The notes under the pieces are model-generated. The model ran no database searches. It saw only the letters and a list, made by a program, of their open reading frames with translations, and was not told where the DNA came from. A program made the position numbers and the translations under genes. This document shows positions 44,601 to 52,712 of a DNA stretch of 64,000 nucleotides, in pieces; position 1 is the stretch's first letter; every line of letters begins with the position of its first letter. The stretch is from Pinus tabuliformis (lineage: Eukaryota; Streptophyta; Pinopsida; Pinales; Pinaceae), in contig CM062816.1 in NCBI GenBank assembly GCA_031772625.1, forward strand, positions 830,515,056 to 830,579,055, written 5' to 3'.

Positions 44601-47283
44601 GTTTTTACCTGAGGATGATCGTTTTGAAAACGATTTCTCATCAATCTTTACAGCTGAATATGTCAAAGAAGCTCAGAGTCCAATGAAACATCCTGATTCA
44701 GAGCTGAATTTGGGAAACATTTCTCGCACTATTCCCATTCACATTTCAGTCAAGCCCAGAATTGTTGAGCACATTCATATAGGTGCCTCGTGTTCAGATA
44801 ACGAAATTCAAACATACAAGGCCCTATTTCAAGAATTCCGCGACGTGTTTGCCTGGTCTTACGAAGAAATGCCAGGAATTGATCCCGCGATTGTTGTCCA
44901 TGAGATCAAGACTTACCCAGACGCTAAACCCGTCAGGCAACGTTTGCGTCAGATTCACCCACGAAAAGCGGCTGCAATTAAAGCAGAAGTTGAGAAGCTG
45001 TTGAAAGCAGGTTTCATTTATCCGATCTCGCTAACGGATTGGGTATCGAATATTGTTCCAGTTAACAAAAAACAAGGAACAATAAGAATATGTATCAACT
45101 ATAGGGATATCAATCGTGCTTGTCCCAAGGACAACTATCCAACACCCTATATCGATCAAATAATTGATGATTGTGCCGGCAGTGAAATATTTTCCTTTAT
45201 GGACGGTTTTTCCGGTTACAACCAAATCAATATTCTACCTGCCGATCAACCAAAAACGACATTCATTTGTCCATGGGGGACATTTGCTTATTGCAAATTA
45301 CCTTTTGGGCTTAAGAATGCCGGAGCCACTTTTCAAAGGGCGATGTCTTATGCATTTCATGACATCAAACACATTGTGCAAGCGTATCTCGATGATTTGC
45401 CCGCTCACTCCTTACATCGAGCTGATCACCTTGTTCATTTACGAGCAATATTCATGAGGTGTAGGCATTATCGGATTCGGTTGAACCCACACAAATGTGT
45501 CTTCTGTATAGAAGTGGGACGATTGCTGGGATTTGTAGTTTCAAAAGTCGGCATCTGCGTTGATCCCTCGAAGGTAGAAGCTATTATCAAATTGCCTCCT
45601 CCTTCGAGTCTTCGCCAACTCCAAAGTTTGCAGGGGAAAGCAAACTTTTTACGCCGATTCATTCCTAACTACGCCGAAATTACAAAGGGTTTTACCCGGT
45701 TGTTGAAACAAAATGCTCAATTCTCTTGGGATGAGATAGCTCAGAAATCTTTTGATGCACTCAAGTACGCGTTAACCCATGCACCGTTGCTGCATCCTCC
45801 CAACTACAACCAGGATTACTTTTTGTACCTCGCCGCCGCTCATTCCACCATTGGAATGGTCTTAGTCCAGGAAGACGAATTCGGGACGGAACATGTGATC
45901 TATTACCTTAGTCGGACGTTAAATCCCACTGAGCTCAAATATTCACATGTGGAGAAATTGGCCTTGGCAGCCGTTCAAGCTGTCCAACGTTTTCGTCACT
46001 ACATTCTTCTCCGTAAAACTACAGTCATTTCGGATTGCAACCCTATGATCTACATTTTGACTAAACAATTTCTAGGGGGCAAGTACTCTAAATGGATCGT
46101 TATCCTGCAGGAGTTCGACTTGGAATTTGAAAAGTCTAAGTCTAAGAAATCTTTAGTTTTTGCAGAGTTGATGTGTGATTTCCCGCGTGCTGACACAGAA
46201 ACTGTGGCAGAGGAACCCATTGCGGACGAATCTTTGTTTCTCATCAGCACTTTAGATCCGTGGTATGGAGATATAATTGTCTATCTCCAGACCCAATCTT
46301 TTCGGCCCGAAGTTTCAAAGTCGGAACGTCGGAAAATTCGATTCCAGTCCCAACAATACAAAATTATTGGAGATACTCTTTATCGCCGTGGGGCGGACTT
46401 GGTTTTTCGTCGTTGCTTAACTCATGAGGAAGCTGAAAGGGTTTTGAATGACTGTCACTCTGGAGCGTGTGGCGGTCATATGTCTGGGTATGCCACAGCC
46501 CAAAAGATATTACGCGCTGGCTACTTCTGGCCGTCCTTGTTTAAAGACTGTATTATTGCGGTCCGGAAATGCCACAACTGTCAAGTGTTTGATCGCAAGA
46601 TGCACGCACCACCTGCTCCTCTCCACCCTATAATTGCCGTTGGTCCTTTTGCCAAATGGGGTATCGATTTTATTACATGTAACCCTCACTCGGCCGGGGG
46701 GCATGCGTATATCATCCTTGCGGTTGATTATTTTACTAAGTGGGCCGAGGCGATGCCTACATTCGAGGTAGACGGCAAGACAGCTGCAATTTTCATATTC
46801 AATCACATTATTGCTAGGTTTGGTGTCCCACAAGCGATAATCACTGACCATGGGCGCCATTTTCGAAACATTATGATGACAGAACTTACAGGCCAGCTTG
46901 GTTTGCGTCATGATAGCTCAACTCCTTATTATCCACAAGCCAACAGCCTGGTTGAGTCCATCAACAAAGTTTTAGTTATCATGATCCGACGAATCATTGG
47001 TATTCATCGGTCGAATTGTCACAACATGTTATTTTCTGCGCTTTGGGCGTACCGAACCTCAGTGAAAACATCAACAAGGTTCACTCCTTTCCAACTAGTC
47101 TATGGTTTGGAAGCAGTGCTGCCCATTGAATGCGAAATCCCGTCACTTCAAATGGCTGTCGAATTACTTCCAGCTACTTCCGAAGAGGAGAAGCGTTTAG
47201 TATACTTAGCTCAATTAGATGAGACTCGACGTGACGCCGCATTGGCAATCGAGACACGCAAAATGGATGAAAGCTCAGTATGA
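41617..47283 (+). CDS. Tat-1 gag-protease-RT-RNase H-integrase polyprotein (main open part)
   Basis: 1888 codons without a stop. Residues 1-220 are Q/P/S/T-rich. The gag core is at about 225-420 (FWPPMPNKLPSDIPKFEG...KWYIELPR). A CX2CX3HX4C knuckle, CLICEEDHFTRDC, is near 525, and protease with IDEGAS near 734. RT spans about 1105-1300, with YLDD at about 1257. The RNase H at about 1400-1520 has lost its first catalytic aspartate (LYLAAAHSTIG). Integrase follows, with its zinc-binding region near 1615 and a core with GIDFITC, ITDHGRHF and NSLVES, so D, D and E are present. A 4-bp insertion (GATG) near 47262 shifts the frame before the integrase C-terminus. The upstream ATG at 41617 is only the first after the stops. 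Confidence 0.9.
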   Translation: MGQYPGMNIVWDPSQVQQVLQPSVQLSSQTGQPLVSGPPQQPVQSNVQTSVPSVVTQSPIAPSTPSQTTAATTATSVPSTTLTSGVSTAPVSTVSATTPQTSLPLSGSTIQTTVQMPVGQPGLSTVVTSQPQFTYQPYQGQYQYGPAVQQPIYQYQSYPGYTYQQPQQPQYGLVNPGFPGGYNIPNAIPIPSYPGYPPPGTGLVTQSFRDPNRQLPFIATLDLPNLSRLTNDPINYLSFWPPMPNKLPSDIPKFEGKSGEDLSNHVMTYHLWCASNSISDDSIRLRLFQRTLIGLAAKWYIELPRASFYNFSQLATSFLTHFQLPVRYDNGTELLTSLKQSTSTYISDHIHEWRRRRRLVKVFIPDQILAEWFVKSLLPKITEDVAKAGVVIEEQVIAQAQYLDLVYTQSGTLHEKIPDLPKSNQIAAAPSGSHAADGMIGTVNTKSKNKSSKNSSPIITLPDSPTGESSPKVSTDIHAVESSTAKSKNGGKKKGKKKSKADKTPKEKTEKSETNDEKRKPRYPCLICEEDHFTRDCPHRAEVVKIVKGSPTPAVLKDPFPKQESKSIGSSSSANEEPILMMSHVRIATRSQDYGSKSPVDGSKEAESSHSNPSTSAPGSDPLQIEKPNPDLVIKPPAKGVLRRSAFNPHARAAQNYNIVEDLVVSPSAMSALEVLQSCLAQRKLLLSAIGAVDVQDPNLIIFDLENSTPRLPHQMAFQIPVIVKNRPIHRTVIDEGASTCIMSIQCWRSLGSPSLNQSPTILKAFDGRGFHPFGILQDLPIGVEGKTVSLDVEVVDAPLDYNLLLGRSWSYAMTAVVSSVFRVIKFPHNGKIVTIDQLAYFSSDPASSESIQHVGKTTIPYKDVGIGLVKDAGLLGTFPFPPINVVSSFASIHMITSDTIVYDDPRIVPSESEIDSFGDAMPLSPYEIAYEAVQYFTDPSSTQIDQMNVVREESLFASTSEVITFLEVVSSDEQLCEVLCVDDLPWEDLHHRSSFLPEDDRFENDFSSIFTAEYVKEAQSPMKHPDSELNLGNISRTIPIHISVKPRIVEHIHIGASCSDNEIQTYKALFQEFRDVFAWSYEEMPGIDPAIVVHEIKTYPDAKPVRQRLRQIHPRKAAAIKAEVEKLLKAGFIYPISLTDWVSNIVPVNKKQGTIRICINYRDINRACPKDNYPTPYIDQIIDDCAGSEIFSFMDGFSGYNQINILPADQPKTTFICPWGTFAYCKLPFGLKNAGATFQRAMSYAFHDIKHIVQAYLDDLPAHSLHRADHLVHLRAIFMRCRHYRIRLNPHKCVFCIEVGRLLGFVVSKVGICVDPSKVEAIIKLPPPSSLRQLQSLQGKANFLRRFIPNYAEITKGFTRLLKQNAQFSWDEIAQKSFDALKYALTHAPLLHPPNYNQDYFLYLAAAHSTIGMVLVQEDEFGTEHVIYYLSRTLNPTELKYSHVEKLALAAVQAVQRFRHYILLRKTTVISDCNPMIYILTKQFLGGKYSKWIVILQEFDLEFEKSKSKKSLVFAELMCDFPRADTETVAEEPIADESLFLISTLDPWYGDIIVYLQTQSFRPEVSKSERRKIRFQSQQYKIIGDTLYRRGADLVFRRCLTHEEAERVLNDCHSGACGGHMSGYATAQKILRAGYFWPSLFKDCIIAVRKCHNCQVFDRKMHAPPAPLHPIIAVGPFAKWGIDFITCNPHSAGGHAYIILAVDYFTKWAEAMPTFEVDGKTAAIFIFNHIIARFGVPQAIITDHGRHFRNIMMTELTGQLGLRHDSSTPYYPQANSLVESINKVLVIMIRRIIGIHRSNCHNMLFSALWAYRTSVKTSTRFTPFQLVYGLEAVLPIECEIPSLQMAVELLPATSEEEKRLVYLAQLDETRRDAALAIETRKMDESSV

Positions 47284-47503
47284 TCGCAACGTGACCCCTC
47301 AAAATTTTTCAGAAGGAGACCTAGTGCTATTATATGATCAAGCTAACGATAAATTAGGTGCTGGAAAATTCGTTCCTATGTGGCATGGGCCCTACATTGT
47401 CAAGTGAAAGCTAGCAAAAGGGGCCTATGAGCTGGTAGATTTTGATGGGGACTCTTTGGGTAAACCCAGAAATGGACTTTACCTAAAGAGGTATTATGCT
47501 TAA
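47265..47503 (+). pseudogene. Tat-1 integrase C-terminal GPY module, out of frame
   Basis: In the +1 frame relative to the long ORF: KWMKAQYDRNVTPQ, EGDLVLLYDQANDKLGAG, MWHGPYIVK, a TGA at 47405, KLAKGAYELV and NGLYLKRYYA, stop at 47501-47503. It matches the Tat-2 end HGPYIVK...NGLYLKKYYA. The TGA and the 4-bp shift are the main lesions keeping Tat-1 integrase from being whole. Confidence 0.82.
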
Positions 47504-47591
47504 ATGATGGGTATGGAGATTTAGTTAGGTTAGATTTTTCTTTCTAGCTGGTGTGTTTTTTAGTATAGACAGTGTGCTTAGCTTAGAGAGT

Positions 47592-47643
47592 GTGTTTTTC
47601 GTCGTTATTCTGGCTTATCTTGGTTTTACTCTTGATATTGCAG
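47592..47643 (+). promoter_or_regulatory. Splice-acceptor-like tract at the RNase H start codon
   Basis: A pyrimidine-rich run ending TTGATATTGCAG directly abuts the ATG of the archaeal-type RNase H. Tat-2 has an independent version ending TTGGTTTGTAG at the same place, and both share GCTTATCTTG upstream. It suggests that this ORF is made from a spliced mRNA. The donor is unknown; AAGAG/GTATTA at 47490 is one candidate but would not keep frame. Confidence 0.5.
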
Positions 47644-48063
47644 ATGTCGACGCCTCTCCAAACGTACATTGGATTCGCTGATGGTGCTTGTCGTAGTACA
47701 CAGAATATCTCTTCCGCAGCTTGGGTTATCTATTCGACCTCTGACGAGTTAGTTTCGATGCATGGGGTGAGCCTCGGTCAAACAACAAACAACATTGCAG
47801 AATACAGTGCAGTGATTGAGTTATTGTCTGAATCTATTTCGTTTGGGATTCGGAGTTTGATAGTGAGGTTAGATTCTGAACTCGTTGTATTACAGCTTAA
47901 TAGAGTATATGCCATTAGAAATCCAGTGTTATTAAGGTTATTTTTGAGAGTGCGCCTCTTGGAACGTGAATTTGATTACATTGAATATCAGCATATTCCA
48001 AGGTCTTTAAATACATTAGCAGATGCAATTGCTTCTCGAATGTTAGACAGACATTTGCGATAA
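47644..48063 (+). CDS. Tat-1 archaeal-type RNase H (aRNH), separate ORF downstream of integrase
   Basis: 139 codons from ATG 47644 (the open frame extends upstream, but this ATG is shared with Tat-2). It reads MSTPLQTYIGFADGACRSTQ, TTNNIAEYSAVIELL, LIVRLDSELVVLQLN and IPRSLNTLADAIAS. The acidic set is complete: D in ADGA, E in IAEY, D in RLDS and D in LADA. Dual-RNase H architecture is known in Tat elements, where aRNH supplies the activity lost from the pol-linked RNase H. Here it lies after integrase as its own ORF. It would degrade the RNA strand during reverse transcription. Confidence 0.88.
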   Translation: MSTPLQTYIGFADGACRSTQNISSAAWVIYSTSDELVSMHGVSLGQTTNNIAEYSAVIELLSESISFGIRSLIVRLDSELVVLQLNRVYAIRNPVLLRLFLRVRLLEREFDYIEYQHIPRSLNTLADAIASRMLDRHLR

Positions 48064-48259
48064 TCATACATGTAAATTTAAAAACATTTCATCGCACATG
48101 TTTAACAAGATAAGCCGGTAATAATGATATATATAGATAGGAGTGTGTCAAAAAATACATCGTCTTCGATCATAGGTTGAAAAACACCTTATGATCGGCA
48201 AAAATGATAAGTACAACAAACCAAAATGTCACATGTGTCTACAAAAAGTGACCATCCAA
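48064..48259. other. Gap between RNase H and antisense gene
   Basis: About 200 bp between two convergent genes with no gene-like signal. It should contain both 3' ends. Confidence 0.5.
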
Positions 48260-49471
48260 TCACTGGTGGTGCTCTCTATACGACACTACTGCACAGGCTA
48301 CCCTACACAAGAACCTCCTAAAAGGTCTTGGGACTGCGACCACATAGCGTTGAAGTTTGATAGGAATATCATCTATAGTCGTCTCTGGTATGTCTGCCGT
48401 AAGACGCTCTAGGTCTTGTTCCAACTCAGCTAAGGTCTCTGCGGCCGCGTCCTGTGGGGCCGGTGCCGATGCAACTGGTACTCTCCTCTCGAAAGGCCGG
48501 AGATTGGCCGGACGCTGTGGGCCTACATCTGCATTTTGAAAATTGTCACTGTCAGTTTTGAGACGATATAAAAACAAAAAAAAAATAGATAATTTAAAAA
48601 CTTGTGAAAATGAAGTACCTGTGTCGTCCCACTGTTCTCCCGGTGGAAGAATCATGTCCGGATCTCCGCGAAAATCAACTCCGGCATACGAAAAATCCTG
48701 TATCGAGAAGACCTGGTTCTCTAACCAGTGAAAATACTCCGGTCTAAATTGGACAACCTCCGTGCCCTCATCAGGATGACGGGCCATCACCGCAACCCAT
48801 CGCATCAACTTAGGCTCTCGGGGAAGCCCAGCCTCAACAGTGAGCTGCTGCGGGATCAGCATCGGAACCCTCTCTAGAGAAAAACTCACAACTAAAGGCC
48901 CATAACCAAAAGTCTTCAGTTGCCCGTTTTTTGCCCTAGTCAGTTGGCCCTTTAAATTGGCCAACACAGCATCACACCAGTTGAAAATGGTGCCCCGATA
49001 GCAATCAATCGCCATTCGCATTTGGGACCCGGTGGCAATGTGCAAAGCGGCAGCACCGCAAAGTCTGGTAACTGTAAAGGCAATTACCATAAGTTCAGGT
49101 CGGGATATCTTTTTGATTTCTATCCCCTTATCCTAGTTTTGATTATTGCACCACTCTAGTCGGAGACTAGCAATGGATTGGCCACCCGGCCTAGTCCCGG
49201 ACAGAGTCAATTGTTCGCCCCTCTTGGGAAAACCAGTGAGAAAGTAAATATCAGAGGGCTCTATCTCGAGCTGGTGCCCTCCAATGTAAAAGCACTGATC
49301 CTGAACGTTCCACCTTTCAACCAGCCACTCTAGAAAGCGCACCTGGGCCCTCATGCCAGGTATGGCCCAGTATTTGTAAAGACCGCATGCCTTCAAAGCA
49401 TCAATGGAAGGTTGGTGACTAATCGCGGCCAAATCAACATCTTCGTGTTCTCTCTCGCGCCAATCAAGCAT
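48260..49471 (-). CDS. Tat-1 antisense gene, plant-mobile-domain-like protein
   Basis: Coding is on the strand opposite to pol. Predicted start ATG 49471 (MLDWREREHEDVDLA), stop at 48260, 373 codons after removal of one 90-bp intron (48618-48529; donor CAG/GTACTTC, T-rich, acceptor AAATGCAG/ATG). An amber TAG at 49132-49130 interrupts the frame, and the reading is open on both sides. The N-terminal half has the pattern of the plant mobile domain (PMD): MRAQVRFLEWLVERW, FYIGGHQLEIEPSDIYFL and TGFPKRGE. Later parts include IFNWCDAVLANLKGQL and an acidic coil (AAETLAELEQDLERL). PMD proteins are known in hosts (MAIN/MAIL1) and in transposons. The assignment is from memory of the pattern, so the function is unproven. 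The C-terminus is conserved in Tat-2 at 32859-33048. Confidence 0.62.
48529..48618 (-). other. Predicted intron 2 of the antisense gene
   Basis: 90 bp on the minus strand, GTACTT...AATGCAG, with a run of ten T and T-rich flanks. It divides by three and contains no stop, so the gene reads through either way. The protein on both sides is polar and gene-like, but the intron translation (SIFFLFLY) is not. Confidence 0.6.
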
Positions 49472-49481
49472 GGTGGGCAAT

Positions 49482-49807
49482 CTACACACCATAAAACATC
49501 TGTTAGAGTCCATACATTGAAAGTTTTTGGTTCATTTTGGAGAAATTGGAGTTTAAAAATCCACTCCGCGGTGTACGCAGCCCGCCTTTAGAGACAGGGC
49601 GTATGTACGCAGGTTCTCTTAAGGCAAGCTGCGTACGCCCGGCATTTTCCCAACTGAGAAAATGTCGGGGTACGCAGGTCACCCATGGGGCACCTGCGTA
49701 CCCCGAAAAGCGGACCTTGAAACCCCCAAGGCCTCCAAAAAATGAAACTAAAGCTTAAAAACAAATTCTAAACGGATGGAAATGCAAGGGAGGATGTTGT
49801 AGAATAC
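49482..49807 (-). other. Predicted intron 1 of the antisense gene
   Basis: 326 bp from donor CATCAG/GTATTC (49807) to acceptor GGTGTGTAG/ATT (49482), just ahead of the start codon at 49471. It contains the TACGCAG hairpin cluster (49597-49706). The intron is supported by site quality and position only. Confidence 0.5.
49597..49706. repeat. Three consecutive inverted repeats, TACGCAG-rich
   Basis: Hairpin 1 pairs GGGCGTATGTACGCAG (49597-49612) imperfectly with CTGCGTACGCCC (49629-49640). Hairpin 2 is CATTTTC (49643-49649) with GAAAATG (49658-49664). Hairpin 3 is a perfect 15-bp inverted repeat, TCGGGGTACGCAGGT (49665-49679) and its complement at 49692-49706, with a 12-nt loop. Confidence 0.85.
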
Positions 49808-49890
49808 CTGATGAGACGGCGTTCGATTCTGACGGTCGGATTCTCCGCAATGACCACGGGAAGTTTCTTGCCAAAAGCCCTTTTTCTCTC
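49808..49890 (-). other. Predicted 5' untranslated exon of the antisense gene
   Basis: It lies between the expected start of transcription, about 30 bp below the TATA box, and the GTATTC donor at 49807. No ATG occurs in it on the minus strand, so translation would start in the next exon. Confidence 0.4.
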
Positions 49891-49914
49891 CTCAACAGTA
49901 AAATGGTAAAAGCC

Positions 49915-49924
49915 CTTTTTATAG
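49915..49924 (-). promoter_or_regulatory. TATA box of the antisense gene
   Basis: CTATAAAAAG on the minus strand, a near-ideal plant TATA box, about 110 bp ahead of the predicted donor and in the right orientation to drive the antisense gene. Confidence 0.6.
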
Positions 49925-49929
49925 GTTTT

Positions 49930-51679
49930 TTGAGTAAATGAATGTCAAATTTGTTTATTTTCCACCATGAAAAGGTATTTTTCAAGTATTTTTATCTATC
50001 TTTAAACAGGTATGAGTAATGTGTTGGTTTTTGCGCAGGATAAAAGTATTTTCAGGGAAAATGTCATTTTTCACAAACAAAAACATCAGAGTCATCTTTT
50101 AAGCTCTTTTCTGACTCATAAAACATGAAAAGATTGCCGAGCATTTCTTTTACACTCGTTAAAACGGAATTAAAAGACGGTCCTCTTACAGCCCTTTTCT
50201 GACCGTAAAAACACGAAAAGATTGCCGGATTTTTGTCGTTTCAAATTCGATATTGGAAATAAAACGACGTGTCCTTGATCGCTTTTTACTTTTCAGGTCA
50301 AAGACACTAATCATGAAAGTACTCCTTGGTCGCAAGATCAAGCGGTTCTCTCAAGTATTATTTTATACTTTTTCGAGCTTGGGAGACACAACTTTACAAA
50401 AAAGTTCAACCCTGGAGTCTTCTTAAGTTTTTCAGCCTCTCTAAAAATTGAAAAACGCCAAGTTTCTCCTATACTGGACTCGTTAAAATTTCACAGTAAA
50501 GGACCTGTTTGATTACAAACAGGAACGGACCACTCCTTCTTAGGGTTCGAATCAAAACTAAGTTGGACTCATCCAAAGGATGAGCTTATAATCAAGCATA
50601 TGTTATCCTCCTCAAGCTTGTAAAAAATAAAGAGGTACTTGCCAGAAATGGTGGGGGAAAAGAGAGAAAAATGAGCCTATTTGTTATCCTTTGTCTCAGA
50701 AGAAGCCTTATCACCACTCTTGAACACGACACTTTTCATTCACCTGGGTTGGGAAATCCTTTGCCTCACAGTTGATCAAACCACATTGAAAGTCTTCAGC
50801 CGATTATTAACTTTGGGTCAAATGTCACCAAGCCATCTGTTGTGTCGTTATGTGTTCAAGAGGTCACTGCAAATAACCATTCATCTGCAAAATACCCGTC
50901 ATCCATCTCGACCATCCCTGAGTCAGTCCTTACAGCTACATTTCTTCAACTTGATCTATGATTTCGTGTTGTGGGCTTGCCTGCAACGGGTCACTTTCTA
51001 TCGACATCAGCACATTATCTAGAAAGATGACCTAGAAATCGTCAGTACCTTGAAATCTACATGCATCAATGGCAGGTTTCTCGCCTTTGACGACGGTTTA
51101 CATCATTGACTTTCGATCGAAGGATTCCGTGAAATGTTCGACATCAACTCATTCATTCACATCTCATGGACTGTACTGGGTACTTTGAGAACCATTGACA
51201 TCACTGGTGGTCTCTCTCACACTTGTTAACAGTTTACATCATTGACTGGTAATCAAGTGGTTTCTACCGTGTTCGACATCAACTCATTTATTCGCATGGA
51301 TAGAATCGTACTATTTCGGGAAGTAGAAATGAAGACCCTGGATCTAGTTTCCACCATCCAGGCTGCGAGGAGTTTTGTATTCATTGTATAGTAGACCAAC
51401 TATAAACAGATGGCTGCGTCCATACTGTGTCTACACAAGTCTATGATTATGATGTACTGCAAAATCATTCCTGTATCAGAGCAGTAGTTAGTTTGTTAGT
51501 TAAAGTTTTTGATCTGAGTATGGGAATGCCTACCTCAGCGATGATATGATCTTATATATGTATTTTGTGTTGAATACTTGCAGGTTCCGACTGGGCTCTC
51601 CACGAGATAATCCTTGAAATGATAAAGTACTTCACCCTTCCTAGATGATATGAAACCCTAATCTACTACAGGCTTCGCA
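49930..51679 (+). other. Tat-1 3' non-coding region
   Basis: About 1.7 kb with no supportable gene. It has two pairs of dispersed imperfect repeats: 50107-50139 with 50195-50227 (both contain GAAAAGATTGCCG), and 51094-51161 with 51230-51298 (both contain TTCGACATCAACTCATT). Upstream control elements of the antisense gene could lie here. Confidence 0.6.
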
Positions 51680-51694
51680 CTTTAGGGGGCAATC
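51680..51694 (+). other. Tat-1 polypurine tract
   Basis: CTTTAGGGGGCAATC directly before the 3' LTR, of the form usual in Tat elements. Confidence 0.75.
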
Positions 51695-52707
51695 TGTTAC
51701 ACGAAAATTTGTCACCATGACTATTTGCAGTTAGTATGGCTCCATCAACTGTCATACTATCCTCCTTGGCAAGTCTCATACCTCTGCTCTTCATGTCAAA
51801 CTCCAAGAAAGAGAGAAAGTCTTTAAAAATCTATATATCTCTGGGTACGCAGTTTCTCTTAGCCTTACCTGCGTGTACGCACCCCAAGTTCACAATACCT
51901 GTGTACTTGTACGCTCTGTCTGTAAAGCAATGGGTGCGTACTCCTGTAAAGGTCAAAAGGCGCAAGTTTCACTCCAAAAAAGTTACTTGTGTTCATTTCT
52001 AGAGCATTCTATAAGCTTGTTTGACGTGTATTGAGCGCCTCCAGATGGTTCATGTATCCCTATGAAAGAGGAACTTATCCCATCAAGAGGGGAGCTATCC
52101 CATTCAAAGAGGGACTTATCCCATTGATGGTTGGACCTGATTAACTTCCTCTAGAGCACTATATTAACATTCCTAAGGGTAGATGCTGCTGGAATTAGGA
52201 CTCCCTTATAGAGCTTGAGAGGAGAGATTCCCATCCTTTCCTAGCCTTATTTGGAAGTGGGTGCGCTGATCAAAGTAAAGGAAAACTCTTGCTGGACCCT
52301 AGGAGGGACCTGCACAACACCAAGGATCAGGTTGTAATGGTTTCTTTTGTTTCCACTTAATGCAAATAAACTCATTTTTCTCAACAGATTGTTATTCATG
52401 ATTTGTTTCATATACTCCTTGGTCTGTATGATGAATATGTGTTATTTTATAAGTTTATCAGGTGCTATTTAATCTTTTGGCTTCTTAGTGAATGCAGGTT
52501 TCGAAGAGAAGGAGGAGCTCATCCGGATCAGCGAGGCTGGACTACTACAAAGCGTTGGACTAAAGGTATGTTACAATCACCTGATTACTTGTATTCTAAA
52601 TGCATGTTTAGAGAAAGGTAGTGTTTATTTGTCTTGTTTGTCACTAGAAAGCCTTAGCTTCTAGGGAGGTCGGTTTTGTCCGCAAAATCGACTCTTTCCG
52701 CATGACA
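51695..52707 (+). repeat. Tat-1 3' LTR
   Basis: 1013 bp. It differs from the 5' LTR by about a dozen bases and by a deletion of about 39 bp that removes the TATA box. It is followed by the AAAAC target duplication (52708-52712). Confidence 0.92.
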
Positions 52708-52712
52708 AAAAC

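Larger units (their letters stand above)
37320..52707 (+). mobile_element. Tat-1, Ty3-gypsy Tat-lineage element with antisense gene (15.4 kb)
   Basis: It is bounded by two LTRs (1051 and 1013 bp) with TG...CA ends and flanked by AAAAC at 37315-37319 and 52708-52712. Layout: LTR - primer site - 2-kb leader - Q/P-rich gag - protease - RT - RNase H - integrase - separate archaeal-type RNase H - antisense gene - 1.7-kb 3' region - polypurine tract - LTR. The great length, the primer site TGGCGACTCCACTGGGG (reported as tRNA-Arg type in Ogre/Tat elements), the DEGAS protease and the second RNase H indicate the Tat lineage. About a dozen base differences between the LTRs suggest a young insertion. 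It lies in the 3' untranslated part of chromovirus C. Confidence 0.9.

Noticed and set aside
50681-51022. 113-codon ORF in the Tat-1 3' region
   Set aside because: Hydrophobic, no recognisable domain, a track start that is not ATG-supported by context, and no counterpart seen in Tat-2.
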